NCBI RefSeq assembly: GCF_001949145.1
Contig: NW_019091411.1
Span: 1,507,563-1,571,562 of the forward strand
DNA: 64,000 bases
From: Acanthaster planci
Taxonomy: Eukaryota > Echinodermata > Asteroidea > Valvatida > Acanthasteridae
Direction of reading: 5' to 3'
Part shown: in pieces, positions 1-13,300 of the stretch
How positions within the stretch are numbered: position 1 is the first letter of the stretch
Layout of the letters: the number at the start of each line of letters is the position of its first letter
Made by a program: the position numbers and the translations under genes
Notes under the pieces: model-generated
The model's database searches: none
Told to the model about the DNA's origin: nothing
Seen by the model: only the letters and a program-made list of their open reading frames with translations

Positions 1-1274
1 CAAAGTGATGCACATGTACATGTATAGTACATGTATGTTCTATGGATTTCAGAATCTCTGTAGTAAACTTCACTCTCTGTATTTTACTTATGCACATCAA
101 TCTGACGGTCATACCAGGGAGGAATAAAACACATCAGACTTACATAGCTGCATACCAGTACATGTTTAGGCTCATGATCTGTGCAATGAAACATGTACAT
201 GTATTCCCTGTCTGATGGAATGTGCATCCGGGAATGCTTTCAAGACCTGGGTGTTGGCATTGCATTAGGGCTACATTGAAGAAGCTGTCGAATCCCGACA
301 GGCGGGGGGGTTTGTCATTCTAAATCCGACCCAAGTTATGCATCATTAAATGCTTCGGCAAAAGGTGTTAACATTGCACTGTGGATTCAAGTCGCTAGGC
401 CCTGTGTTGACCCACTGCACAGAGACAGGACTGTCATTCTGAATCCGACCCAAATTATGCATCATTAAAGGCTGCAGAGAAAGGTCTTTAACACTGTGTC
501 TTGGATCCAAGACACTAAGCCATGTGCTGACCCACTGCGCAGAATAGACAAGACTGTACCTTGTCCAAATGAGCATAGCTGAATAACGTGTAGTATTTTA
601 TAGCGGAACCTTCTTCCCAACATTGAAAGACTTGAATTGACTGAAATATTGCACTGTTTGTAGTGGTACCTCTCCTGTTCCTTGACCCAATAGTCCCAAA
701 CCCTCCTATTGTATTTACCCTCTGTGTTGTACATGCACCTGAAATTTGTTGTTAAGCCTGTGCTGTTGTTTGAATCGAATTTTGGCATACATGTGAAATA
801 AAAATCATCAGGTGATATGGTGCATGAAATTAACATGATTAACAGTCGAATGACGGTCCACATATCAAGGGGCTGTTTAAATGCCCAGCACTTTGAGATA
901 TATGACCACACTAAGGCATCGTTTCATTTGTCTTAACTATCATTAGATGCCAATTCAGATGCATGTACATGTACACCTTACTCGGGGTTCCCGGTCAGTT
1001 AGTGAGAATAAAAATTGTACACTGCATGGAAATAATTGGCTGCAAAAAAAGTGCATGTGCGCTAGCCCAGATTCTGGCTAAGATCTAAAAAATGTGCTGG
1101 CCGGAAATTTTTTTTACATGTTCTAGGAGGTTTTGTGTTGACACATCACAGGGTTGACATTGGTTCAGATGTGTTTGATTTTCAATGATCAAGGAAAGTC
1201 CAAAGCCCAAAATTATGCCTCTCATTTAAAAATTCCTCACTGACTTGTTTATCCCTCCTTTGCTTCTCTGACAG
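1..1274. other. Intron sequence upstream of first visible PGM2 exon
   Basis: No coding exon is recognisable. The 5' exons of PGM2 (about 60 residues, ending in a codon whose first base joins the GG at 1275) are outside the window. The stretch contains TACATGTACATGTA-type palindromes and the tandem duplication at 314-552. Confidence 0.7.
314..552. repeat. Tandem duplication, 119-bp unit, two copies
   Basis: The motif GTCATTCTRAATCCGACCCA begins at 314 and again at 433. The copies then run in parallel: ATGCATCATTAAA, AAAGGT, TTAACA, GGATYCAAG and TGACCCACTGC occur in order in both. The copies are diverged by point changes, so the duplication is not recent. Confidence 0.85.
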
Positions 1275-1342
1275 GGCTCCGAGCTGCTATGGAGGCAGGA
1301 CCTGCCAGAATCAATGACCTCACCATAATCCAAACTGCTCAG
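1275..1342 (+). CDS. PGM2: PGM2 exon (first in window)
   Basis: Encodes (G)[22 protein letters not shown], the conserved N-terminal segment following FGTAG in this family. The acceptor is ACAG at 1271-1274 and the donor is GTATTA at 1343. It starts in phase 1 and ends on a codon boundary. The internal ATG at 1289 is not the gene's start. Confidence 0.93.
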
Positions 1343-4300
1343 GTATTACTACTTTCAGTTTGGCTTAAGTCCTCATTGTTTTATCTTTTTAAACTTTACT
1401 CTTTGATATTTGCTGGTCACAAGCAAGACTGCTCACCTGTCATTTCCAACCAGGCCTTAGTATATTGGATGTCCCACTTTCATAACTTTAGCTCATCACT
1501 GTGGAGAAGGAACTTGACAAACACTGACCATTATTTGCACAAGTGCTCAAGCCTTGCATTTTTGCTCTGTGTCAACATTTAGATGTGCTCATTTGTGTGC
1601 CATGAATCTCGCTTGAATACAGCTTGTACATGAAGGCATTGTCTAATAAGAAACACAGTTAGTCTCCAGTTTGTGGTTTGTGCGTATAGGTGATTCTGAA
1701 ATTTTTTGGGGGGGGGAATGCATTTAATTTACAGTTTTGTCATGAACTACTAGATTTTAATTGGCACTTGGTAACATGGAGGAAGTAACTCAAGTTTCAT
1801 TGCCAATACAATAATCCTCATCAATTAGCATTCAAGCTTACGGTATGCCGCCATATGGTGATTATTTATAGTTTCGTGTCTCCCATAATTGCTTTTAATG
1901 CTGTGAAACAGCATGTTACAGGGCTCAAATTACGACTTTTTTGGGGGGGGGCACTGCCATTTTGGCCTCAAGAAATGGGACATGTTAAGGGGTACAGCAG
2001 CCAGTAACGGGCAACAAGGCCAAAATTTTCAGGGCACCACGGCCAATTGTAAGGGCACCACCATGGCCGCCTCGGCTATGGTGAAATTTGAACGCTGATG
2101 TTACCAAATGAAATGCTAAAGAATGATAATATTGTCTTTGTTTTGGAAAGAACTAAGATTTATTTTGATGTGCTCTCCTATTGATCTTGTCAGAAAGTAG
2201 ATTTTAAAAATATGCACTTCGTGTTGTTTTTTCAGGGCCTGTTACGCTACCTGGAGTCAGTCAACCCAGAGTTCAAGTCTCAAGGCATTGTGATTGGCTA
2301 CGATGCTAGACACTGCAGTAGAAGGTATCCATGACAACCAACTTGTTCACAAAAGGCTTGTTTATTCAAAGTATTGCAGTCAAGGGGTTTGATAGTTGTA
2401 CAGTGTACTTGAAATTGGAGTGTTCAGTAACTTGATTGTCTGTTGTCATTTTATATCTTAGGCATTTTTGCTTCCTGAAAGAAATGAAGAAGTCAAAGGT
2501 CAGGTTCATGTGTAGTGCATATAGCAGTGGCCCAACATGTGGTAGCAATCCTGTGCGCTTTACTACAATTTTTGCCGATAGTTTGAAAGGCGAAGCAAAT
2601 GTTATTGTTACTTCACTTCGTTGTTTAGATCCCAGTTTTATTCAGGCACAAGTAATGCCCAAATGATTTACTTCACAATGTACGATTTGGAAGGACCCGG
2701 AAATCATGCCTTGAGAGTTTCAGTTTTAAATGAATAAGATCTTTCTGAAAAAAATTCCCCAAATTATTTGTTGTACATTTGCTGACACTCTCTGTAGATA
2801 CGCTGATCTGACGGCAGCCATTTTGTTGCACGATGGAATCCCAGTGTTCCTGTTCTCAAAGATAGTCCCCACACCATTTGTTGTGAGTTGACAAATCTTT
2901 ATCGTCTGTCCTGTTTATTCTTGATACATTTGTCATTTACAACTGCCCTTGAGTAATCGTGAGTCTTTGTCACTCTTGCCTGCTGGTTGAAGCAGAAAGA
3001 TACTCGCACATTTAAAGTTCTAACCTTGGGTAGGGATTAAGATGAAAGTGGATTCAGCATCAAATGTCTCAAATACTGCTGTCCTGAAAATTAAACGTTC
3101 CCTCAAAAGCGGAAGGGGATGTGCAGTCCTGAAATGGAAAAAAAGGAGAGACATCAAAGAAGAAGAAGTATCGGGTTATTGAGGTGGAAAGATATTCTCA
3201 AACTGCTTTTCTGGGGACTGGGAAAGTGATTGGCATGATAGCGTGAGTGATGTTAACCCATGTTGTTGATGTCGTTATCAAGGAAAAGTACAAGTTTACT
3301 AACCTGACACCTCGCCACATGCGAAGCAAACAAACCCTCTTCGTTAGCTTAAGTGCAGCTTTTGTTACTGTGCAAGGGATATTGTGACAAGACCTTGTTT
3401 TTTAGAAATATTCAGGGATAGTTCCTGCCAATCATACATCTTAATCCTAAGCAGCAGATGGCAGCAAAACATTTACTTCCCGAGAAACAGAGATCATTTC
3501 AAGAGTAATGGATGATGAAAGACATTGTGGCATCAGTTATCAAATGGACATTGTCATGAAACTGAACAGTTGTGGCAATGATACGCCCCAGTCTGTGCCA
3601 ACAGTGACATGCCATCAACACAATTGTAATCCATCTCTGTATGGTCGGTGTTCTACCGGGTGCATGTCATCCTACTCTGATGGATGGCTTTCACTTTTGT
3701 TTCGACTACTGTTTCACCTTGGTTCCGTTTTTCCAGGCATATGCAATCAAGAAGTACAAAGCCGCGGCTGGGGTGATGGTAACCCCCTCACACAACCCCA
3801 GGGGAGACAATGGCTACAAAGTCTATTGGAACAATGGTGCCCAGGCAAGCATTGCTACATTCCTTATTAGTTTGACCTTTTCTTAATAAGATCCATTCTA
3901 TGAAACGTTACCCTCCTTCAAAAATCATGAGAGGTGTGACATCCTGTTCAGTGTATCAAAAAATGCCATTCTAAAAACATTCCAAAGTGTCCGTATTTTT
4001 CTAGACAACTGAGTGCACAGTTGCCACAATGTCATTCAAAAAGACACTATTGTACAGGTTTTTTTGTTTAAAATTATTCTGCCAAGATTTGCTTATTGCA
4101 AACATTTCTGAGAAAAGGTTGTGTATTGGCTTATTACCATCTACTTCCATAACAACGAAGCATTAAATAAATGGTGATTGTGCAAAAAATCACATGCAAC
4201 ATGCAGGCTTTCTTCCTAGACTGACATCATAAATATGGAAATTCACATCAGCGAAAAAACCAAAACTGCATCAAAGTAGCCAAATAAAAATTTTAAATTG

Positions 4301-7300
4301 AGGTTATTTGAAACACAAATGTGCATTTTCAAGGTTTGTCGTTTATAAAAATGTATCACTCAGACCATTCAAATTTCACATATTGCAACTCATAGTCAAA
4401 GGGAAATATACATTTATGAAACGTATTATTTAAAAATCAAAGTTGCAGTAAACCTCGCAATCACATTTCTAAGCATCTGAAAACTGAAGTCATTAAAGTA
4501 TTTTAGGATTTAACCAGACCTGCTAACTTTTACCATTTTATCATATTTAGTCTGATTTTTTTAATTTTTAGCAGCAGAAAATCGGAGTGGTACAATTTCT
4601 GAATTTTTCAGTAAAAGGAATATTGTTTTTGTTTTTTTTTTTAATCATTTTCAAAATAATTTTTTTTTTCAACAAATCATCCATTGGTTTATACTTTACT
4701 CATCTCTTCGCACCGTGATTCTTTTTTGTTCGGCACTTGGGCTCTTTAGAATTGATTATCAGGTATTTTAGCTGCTCACATATGACACAATTTGACTCAA
4801 TTTGACACGGGGTACCAGTGCAGGCGCAGGAGTGCAACAGTGGCTCTTTTCTTGGGGGGGCGCATATTAGAGCTGGAATTTTTTCTCTCACTCTTACATG
4901 CAGCTTGTGAGGTGAAGATCTTCATTTTTTTCCCTTCCTTAAGACGGTATTTTCCTTTCTACATGGAAAAGTGAAAACCTGCCAGGAAACAAATGTTCAC
5001 TGAGGAATATAAGGAGAAATATCCGTGTATCTCAAGATTGACAAAAGGAGAAACTTACGCATTTTGTAAATTTTGCCGAGTGTGATATCAGTGTTGCTCG
5101 AGGAGGAAGTAATGATATAATGAGCACAGAAACCCTAAGTTCCATTATGACCCACCGGCTAGCTGTGGACAGCAGAAACACCAGTTGCTATTCAACATCG
5201 CATTCTAACGATGTCCTCAGCAAGGCCAAGAAGGCAACTTACAAAGCACTCAATGCTGAAAATAATGGAGCAAGTACCTCCACTGCAAACTAAAAACATG
5301 TTGGATACATTTATCTTGCTTTGTGGTTACACTCTTGCTTACAATTTAGTGGTTAAAGTACGTGTAAATCATATGACAAAAATAGCTGATTTGGAGCCGT
5401 TTAAAACCCTAAAACCCAGGAGCTCGCGGGGGACCCCTAGACTCCCGCCATGATGGGCATGCGCAAACACTCACATTGAGTAGGCCTTATAGGTTTCAAA
5501 TATTGGCAGGTCTTTTGAACAAGTCAACAAAAATACAGAACCTGGCATGTGTATTACATGTACTCGGTACGTGCACATTGCTGCGGCCATTGTTTTTGAT
5601 TTGTTTTATACAATAATGCCAGTCCGCTGGTTATGTAACCAATGAACTCATTGGTTTGAGACTTGCCCATGCAGGTGTTATAATTGAATGAAGTAAGCTT
5701 TTTGAAATAAGCTAAGCAGCTGTTACTCCGAACTTAAAAAAACCTCCAAGCCCTGTAAACATTAAGTCCATGAGTTTTAGATGCGTCGTGCTATAAATCT
5801 GTTAATTCAAACTTTCCAGCTGCAACCTGGAATGTTGATGTTCAGAGCAAAATCAAGCATGCCATTAATGACATTTCCCCTGATTTCCATCTCTTGTTAA
5901 AGAGTACCAGGGCTGTTTCCAAATGACTTGGCTGGGGCTTGAAATTACACGAGTCCATGATGGTGGCTGCAGCCACTTCCCATAGAGTCTTGCATCATTC
6001 AGAGCCAAAGCCTGGTAATTCCGACAAGGCCCTAATCTCAGGAAAAGGTTACTGTTTTAATACCAGACCAAGTCTTAAACAAGGCCAAATTTCACAGAGC
6101 TGCTCAAAAGAAAATATTCCATATTTAAGTGGAAACCAACAGGAAGCCAGATGCAAGGAATACACCATGCATGAAAGTTTTGTTAGTACCTCCCCAACTT
6201 TTGTGCAAATGCCAAACAGAAGAGTTTTTCCATGTGTGCGCATGATAGTGATCCCAGACCTTGCCAGTATTCAGTGTCTGGCACTGCAGACTATTGTCTG
6301 AGGCTCCTATACATTTACAGTGATCAATAAAGCAATACCAGAAAATTCAATAAATCTCTGGCTTAATGAGATTCTGAGAAAGTTCACAGTGCTGAGGAGT
6401 GGGGATACTCCAGGTCAGGTCTTTTGTTACCGAGAGGCGAGAATGAATAATGCATTGGAAAAAGGGCAGTTAGTATCTTTGTGTGGCATCAATAATGCAG
6501 TCCTGACAAGTGCACAGAAGCAAACCCAACCTTTTTTTTTTAGAAAACAAAAAGTAATGAATGTGCTTCACATAGAATAAGAGTTTCTTTAAATTGTCAT
6601 TCCGTTTGGAAAGTTGTTTTGCAGTTGTCAAATATGTTATTGGAATTGTTGAGAAATTGTGAGCACCAGAAGAGTTCCATTTTGGAAATAGTAAATCATT
6701 CTACAATTTTCAGGTCGTGAGTAAATTTACAAATTACTCAAGTGAATTTGATGATCCTTCAAGCAGGAATAGCTTTTTGAATCAACAAAGCAATCCACCT
6801 TGCACATAGAAAACGGCCAGGAGGTAACCAACTACCCAATAAATGGCATTTCTTAACTTGTTTTTATTCAGCCAAATAGCATCCCTTCGTTCAAGGATGT
6901 TTAAGGAAGTAGTCATGCATGTATCTTTTTTTGGAAGTTGGTTTGTGTAACTGGGGCTTTTACTCAATAAGCTGTGCTTTTGAGGGGCCTCCATCCAGAA
7001 GCGTGCCATGTAAGCATCACTCAACGTATTTTGTATCAATTTAAAGAATAAAGAGAAGTGAAATGCAGCGGTATGAATTTTTTTTATTTGTTTTGGATGC
7101 GTTCAGATCATCACTCCACATGACTCAGGAATCTCCAAACACATCATGGCTAACCTGGAGCCCTGGCAGACATCATGGGATACATCCATCATCGAGACGA
7201 GCCCCCTGAAGAAAGACCCCTTGGATGAGATCATGCAGCTCTATCTGACAGACATACAGAACAAGATATACGACAGGTAAGGATGGATGTAAAGAAAGGA

Positions 7301-10300
7301 TGTCTCCTGGACCGTTTTTTGTTATACACCATTATCCTAACTCACTGTGCTGCACTGAAACAGAGCCAGGTTTTGTTGGTGTGCTAAGCAGATAAGATAT
7401 GCTAAGCAGATAAAATAACTGGACAAGCAGTAGCATGCACTTCTGTGGGAAGTGGCTTCAGCTGATACTATTATTGTATGTCGGCAACATTATTCAAAAA
7501 ATTGGCAGTTGATAAGGTATATCACCAGTTGAGGACTGTCAGTTTGTGACGATTGGCAGGGAGGCCCTGTCGTGTCACACCCAGTCAAGACATGTTCCTA
7601 TGTCTGGACTTGACCAATCCCCCCTCTTTTCATGTTGGCCGTAAAGCCATCAGCACCAGACCAGAGCTTATTGTACCAGCTTCACTTAAGCTCTTCTAGT
7701 CCTAAGAGAAGTTACTGTGGACGCTGACCAGGTGTCAGTGTAGGGCAGGGTTGGCGTCATTCTGGAACAGCTAGTACTGCATCGTTTTCCACTCCCAGGC
7801 TGTCCATGTGTGGACGTAGAAGGTTTCTGCATTTGCATCCTGCAGCTGCTAGCCAGTGACCTACGTATTAGGACATGCCCGCTTGCAGTGTGCTTAGCAC
7901 AAAGTACTTGCTAAGTATGGTTCAGTGTTCTCCAACACATGGAAGTGGCCTTCCAGCCCACCAAGTTTTGCTCAGCACCCACCAAATTTTAAAAAAAGCT
8001 GCTGAGCTTCAAAATCTGGCCGCCAAATTTAAAGAATGGATTATGTAACAACAGTCTGAAATACTTCAAGCAACATTATCTTGATGAAAAAAAGCTTCCC
8101 GCAGATGTCTAAAATTGCTTCCAATTTACAACAAAAAGTCTATTTGCTAATTAGTATGTGTGCCCAGAATGCACCAAATCTAAACTCAAAAAGAGAGAGG
8201 GTCCTTAACTGGGCTCTGAGCCCTTCGTTAAATTTGAGAATTGTTTAATCCTAACAGTGCCAAATCCTCCAATCTCAATACGATTTTACATACACCTTAG
8301 GGGGTTAGGGATAAGGTTTCTGGCAAAAAATTTTCAAGCTGTAAGCTGCTTGCGTCTGGTCTTCGGCAAATTATTGCTAATCGTAGAAACTCTTGTTTCC
8401 CATAATCAAGTTCATGAAATACAGCAAAGGACTTTGTATGTAAGAATCTGTACCAGCTCTCAAAAGGAAATTAATTTCCAGCCTTACCCAACGTTTACAT
8501 GCTGTGTCTTTTGCATTCAGTTTTGATATACCTAAAGCTCACTGTCACTTTCCTTTAGACTATTATGAGACTGATATGAGAGTTATATGGATTTCTGTGA
8601 TTGTTAGTGTTCAAATAGTGTGGGCCTTTTCAAATTGCTTGCTGCAGGATGTTACTCCAATTGTGGGCAATTTCATTTATGGAGATAGCCCTGCCTTTGA
8701 ATTGCAACCAAGAACAGTTTTGTGTTACCATGACAACATACCTTCCGATTAGATTTCCCAGAAAGCCACATCACTGTACTAACATGAATGCAGTATCTCT
8801 GTCCCTCTTTGAGGCTTGTGAAGTGAGAAGGAACAGTTATGGCATTTCACACCTACGCGATGTCAGTGCCTTGTACTCATGCTCTTGAGAAATCCTCAAT
8901 CACTAGTCCGTGTAATCATTAAACTCCGCAGTGTCCCCCTAGACAGACTAGATTCTCACTCAAATTGGCACATGCTTGGTCTATCATTCGCTTTAAAGTG
9001 TACCCACTGTGGATTCAACATCTTCAATAAATTCCTTTCAGAAGCTTTCAAACATAAAGCTCTTGAAAATTCCAGAGCTTTGCAAGCTCATACGTTTGTA
9101 AATTATTAAACACAGAACTCACAAATTAAAAGGATGTCATGTAGGTGTGCTTTTTCTTTTCAGTGACCAAAGGAGTTATAATACGCAATATATCCGTACA
9201 CATTAAATGTAGAAATAACGGTGATAAAAGGTATTTTAAAGATGTTTCTGGTCTGTAACTTGTAACACAGTAACTCAAACATCCCGAGATCTCTGTTAAC
9301 CTTAACAGTCCTCAATCCTCTAATTTCAATATGATTTGGCACACGTTCTAGGGGGTTAGGGTAGAATGTATTTGGTGATTGTTGAATAATTGCAGAACCT
9401 AACTTATAGTTTGACTTGTATCTTTGACATCTTCAGTTACCTTCGGTTGTTTATTCATGTTACTTCATCTTCAGTTACCTTTGGTTGTTCATTCATGTTA
9501 CTTCATCTCNNNNNNNNNNNNNNNNNNNNNNNNNNNNNNNNNNNNNNNNNNNNNNNNNNNNNNNNNNNNNNNNNNNNNNNNNNNNNNNNNNNNNNNNNNN
9601 NNNNNNNNNNNNNNNNNNNNNNNNNNNNNNNNNNNNNNNNNNNNNNNNNNNNNNNNNNNNNNNNNNNNNNNNNNNNNNNNNNNNNNNNNNNNNNNNNNNN
9701 NNNNNNNNNNNNGTTACTTCATCTTCAGTTACCTTTGGTTGTTCATTCATGTTACTTCGTCTTCAGTTACCTTTGGTTGTTCATTCAGGTTACTTCCCCC
9801 AGGCTTGTCATTCAGTCAAGTCTTAAAAAGCCAAGCTCCCATTGTAGTCATGACTCATCTTGTATCATGACGATGTGTACAATTTACGAACAGATGGTCC
9901 TGGTTCTTCCGTAAGAAGTTATAGTTCTCCTCTGTTGTACCAGCACAATCATGAGAAAGAGTTTCATGTATGAAGTTCCCAAATCATGTCTGAAGAGAAA
10001 GGCAGCTTGTTCAGTGTTCATTTTGCCGGGAAACAACCTCCTCCCACTCACTTGTCCACGGGAAAATTGTTGGATCCGATACATCGTATGCGCAAGTCTT
10101 GTCTCTGCCTACAAAATGTAGTCTCCATACAGAGGTCCACTTGGACTTCGCTTTGATGGCCTTATTTCTCACAGAAATCTATCGCCTTTTGCAGTCCCGT
10201 GGAAGTTTTAAAAATGCAGCTCTGGCATTCATTGAGTGCTTGATAAATACAGTGGAACACCACAGTTCACCTGGACCATTTCGGCGAATCGGAAATCTTT

Positions 10301-13300
10301 GGATTTTTTTTCTAGTCAGGTCAATACACACGCCATATAGTGTACGTTACACAACATTTTGTTCACGTCGACGCATTTCTGCAACATCCCCACCTTTCAC
10401 CCACAATGCACCGCGGTTAACACTGCATTATGTCATTATGTTGTAGGTCTATTGGGCATATTCTTTTGGCCATCTGAGATACATTCATAGCCCTCCTTGG
10501 TTAATCATGGATGTTTTAAGTGGAGGTTCAGTACAAATTTATAAGCATGTAGTACATTTTGAGATGTTTCAATACCTATATATGTACGTGTGTAATGCAA
10601 GTGATAAATCTTTATCAACCCTAACAGTCCTCAGTCCTCCAACAGGTGAAGGATTGAGGACTGTTTGGATTAATCTTTCTACAAATGCAAAAATGGGGAT
10701 AATTGTCTGCAATTGTCTATTATCGTCATGTATTCCTGACTCCAGTGGATTAGAACTATTGAGCTCTTGCTACATCATAACTCAAACATGATGAATTTGC
10801 TTCAAATTGGTACAAATGTCCTTAATGTTCATAGCTTCACCATATAATAACCGTCAGTATCCGTACAATTGAGCCCTATATTCTCCAGTCATTGCAATAA
10901 ACATACCCGCAGTTAATCAGGCGTTGTTGGGACCAAAATCGTGACAGTGTGACCTATGCTCTTGTATAATACATTAACATTGTATTAATTTTATTCATTG
11001 ATGACTCTTTGAAACTATACAGTGCCTAAATCTCAAAAGATTAAAATTTACATAACAAAAAGTGCACAAAATATACCAGAAATCCATCTAGACTTGGGAA
11101 GTTAGACATGGCAACTTTCACAAGCCAGCATGCTCTTATTAAATTCCATTGTGACTACTCTTACATCATCTGTTCCAGGCTTTTAAGATTGGACGGAGGT
11201 AATTACTCTGTCTGTCAACACGAGTGGAAATTCTGAAATGGATCATTTGCGGCATCATGGTTGAGTTCTGATTTTTTTTTTTCCCCTGATGCAGAGACCT
11301 GAATGTGAAATGTCCTTGGAGAATCACCTACACTGCCATGCACGGTGTGGGCACAGACTTTGTCAAGAAAGCGTTTGAGGCAGTCGGCCTACCTCCAGTC
11401 ATTGATGTTGTTGAACAGGTAAAAAGCTGGAGGAGAACATCAGACGAAAATTTTAACTACAGGTTTGGCCCTTCCCTGGCGTATATATTTATAAGCACTG
11501 AGTATACAGTGTTTATAAAGTATGCAAAGTACATCTAGACATATAAAAGTCACTTGAAAAAACCTTGTCAGCTTTTCTTTTCCTCAATGGTTAAAGATTG
11601 TCCAGTATCCAAGCACTCAAGCTCTCACAACTGTGTTAAAAATCACTCCCAAATTGCCTGAAAAGTTGCAGAGGATTTGTAAAAGGGGTGCCAAAAGGCC
11701 CACGTTTAAACAGTGCTGCCCGTCTTCCATTGTTTTTCCTCACACAGAACAGTCCTGATCCAGATTTCCCAACCGTCAAGTACCCCAATCCTGAGGAAGG
11801 CAAGAGCGCCCTGGACCTGTCCATTCGCACCGCCAATGAGAACAACAGCAGCATCATCTTTGCCAATGACCCGGATGCGGACCGGTTTGCCCTGGCTGAG
11901 AAGCAGTCCAACGGCAGCTGGAAGATCTTCACAGGCAATGAGTTGGGAGCCCTGCTCGGCTGGTGGATGTGGGTCTGTTACCAGAAGTTGCATCCGGAGG
12001 CACAGAATAACGGAACACGTTCGTATTCCCCTTGAGTGACCAAAGTTCGTAAAGCTGCTTAGTGCAGATATTTGCAAAGTTCCAAATCTATTTGCTTAGC
12101 AGAAACAGGTTACCAGTCAAAAACTCATGTCATATATACTGCTTTCGATCAGTTCTGTTCTCATTTTTCTTAAGCATGTAAATTTTTGAGCAATAATTTG
12201 TGCTTAAGCTATCCATAACATTGGGTCCTTGACCAAATTACAGTACACAACATCACCAAGAGGCCATTTTTGGAAAGCTCTGTCAGAAAAGCTTGACATA
12301 AATACAACAGACAGTGATACTCATTTTTCACACTTGTGTCTTTTTGAATACCCATTGTTTAAGTTGTCAACTGTTACATTGAAAAGTGGCTTTTTCTTAA
12401 AACAAAGACTAAAAGGAATACCCTCATGTTGGATTCACTAATAAGTTGATCAAATGTAATATTGCACCCACTAGATCCAGATGTTTACATGCTTGCCAGT
12501 ACAGTATCCTCCAAGATTCTGAAGTCAATTGGCACCAAAGAAGGCTTCCAGTTTGTGGTACGTAAGAACTGGGGGCTTAGACCCCCTTTAATCCACCATA
12601 ATCCTACACCTGAGGTGGTCAGATTTTGGAGGATGTGGGATATGTCACATTGAATGGGGATTTGCCACAATGCAGGGCACCCATGTCACTTTGTACTTGA
12701 TGCCAATTTCTGTGTACTTGCCCTGGCCAGCCATACATCGAGATTTGGACATTATCTTTGTAGGAAATTTGGGAATGGGTTGTGGAGATGATAATTTGCC
12801 CCAAATCAAATTTGTCCCTGTCAATTACTATTGTTCAGCACAGGTGTAGCCACACCTGTGGTGCCAGTACGTGTGAATCCACTTGGCTGTGTCGCAGTCA
12901 CACAAGACTTAAGCCTGGTTTCCATGTAGTCGTTTGTAACGCAGATGGTCCGCTAGACGTCAAGACGCAGACAGTCGCGGAAGAGATGCTGTGCGACGTC
13001 ATTCCACCAAAAAATTTAACAAAATGGCATCCGAAACTTGGAAAATATTTGGGAAAAATTCCTTTTTAGGTGGAAATGTCGCCTCTTGAAGCCGAACTAA
13101 TTCTCAAGTTTGGTGTAATTTGTGAATGGTCAGCTAGTTTGTTGATGAGTAGGGTTGCATTTTCTCCTAATTACTAGAATAAGGAGCAAATGGACAAAAT
13201 GAGTAGTACTAAGTGAGAGAAACATTGTTGTACGCCAGTTATGCCAGCATGAATGTTTGTATAGGCGTACTCAGCGACTTGACGCAGACAGTCGGCAAAG

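Larger units (their letters stand above)
7277..11294 (+). other. PGM2 intron with dispersed repeats and an assembly gap
   Basis: This 4018-bp intron has no exon. It contains two copies of a 60-bp repeat (8251-8310, 9302-9361), a 38-bp minisatellite with a gap of Ns (9431-9797), and a hairpin repeat (10623-10665). Confidence 0.8.

Noticed and set aside
465-911. Minus-strand 148-codon open frame.
   Set aside because: It overlaps the tandem duplication, has no family features or splice context, and lies within a PGM2 intron.
1289-1582. 97-codon frame starting at ATG 1289 as a complete small gene.
   Set aside because: Only the first 18 codons match PGM2; the rest runs past the GTATTA donor into intron.
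7540-7860. A relatively GC-rich intron patch that looked exon-like.
   Set aside because: Stops occur in all frames and PGM2 homology is continuous without it; it may be an old retroposon, but no diagnostic end was found.
9390-9914. Open frames of 113-174 codons across the N run.
   Set aside because: Most residues are unknown and the rest translate a 38-bp minisatellite.
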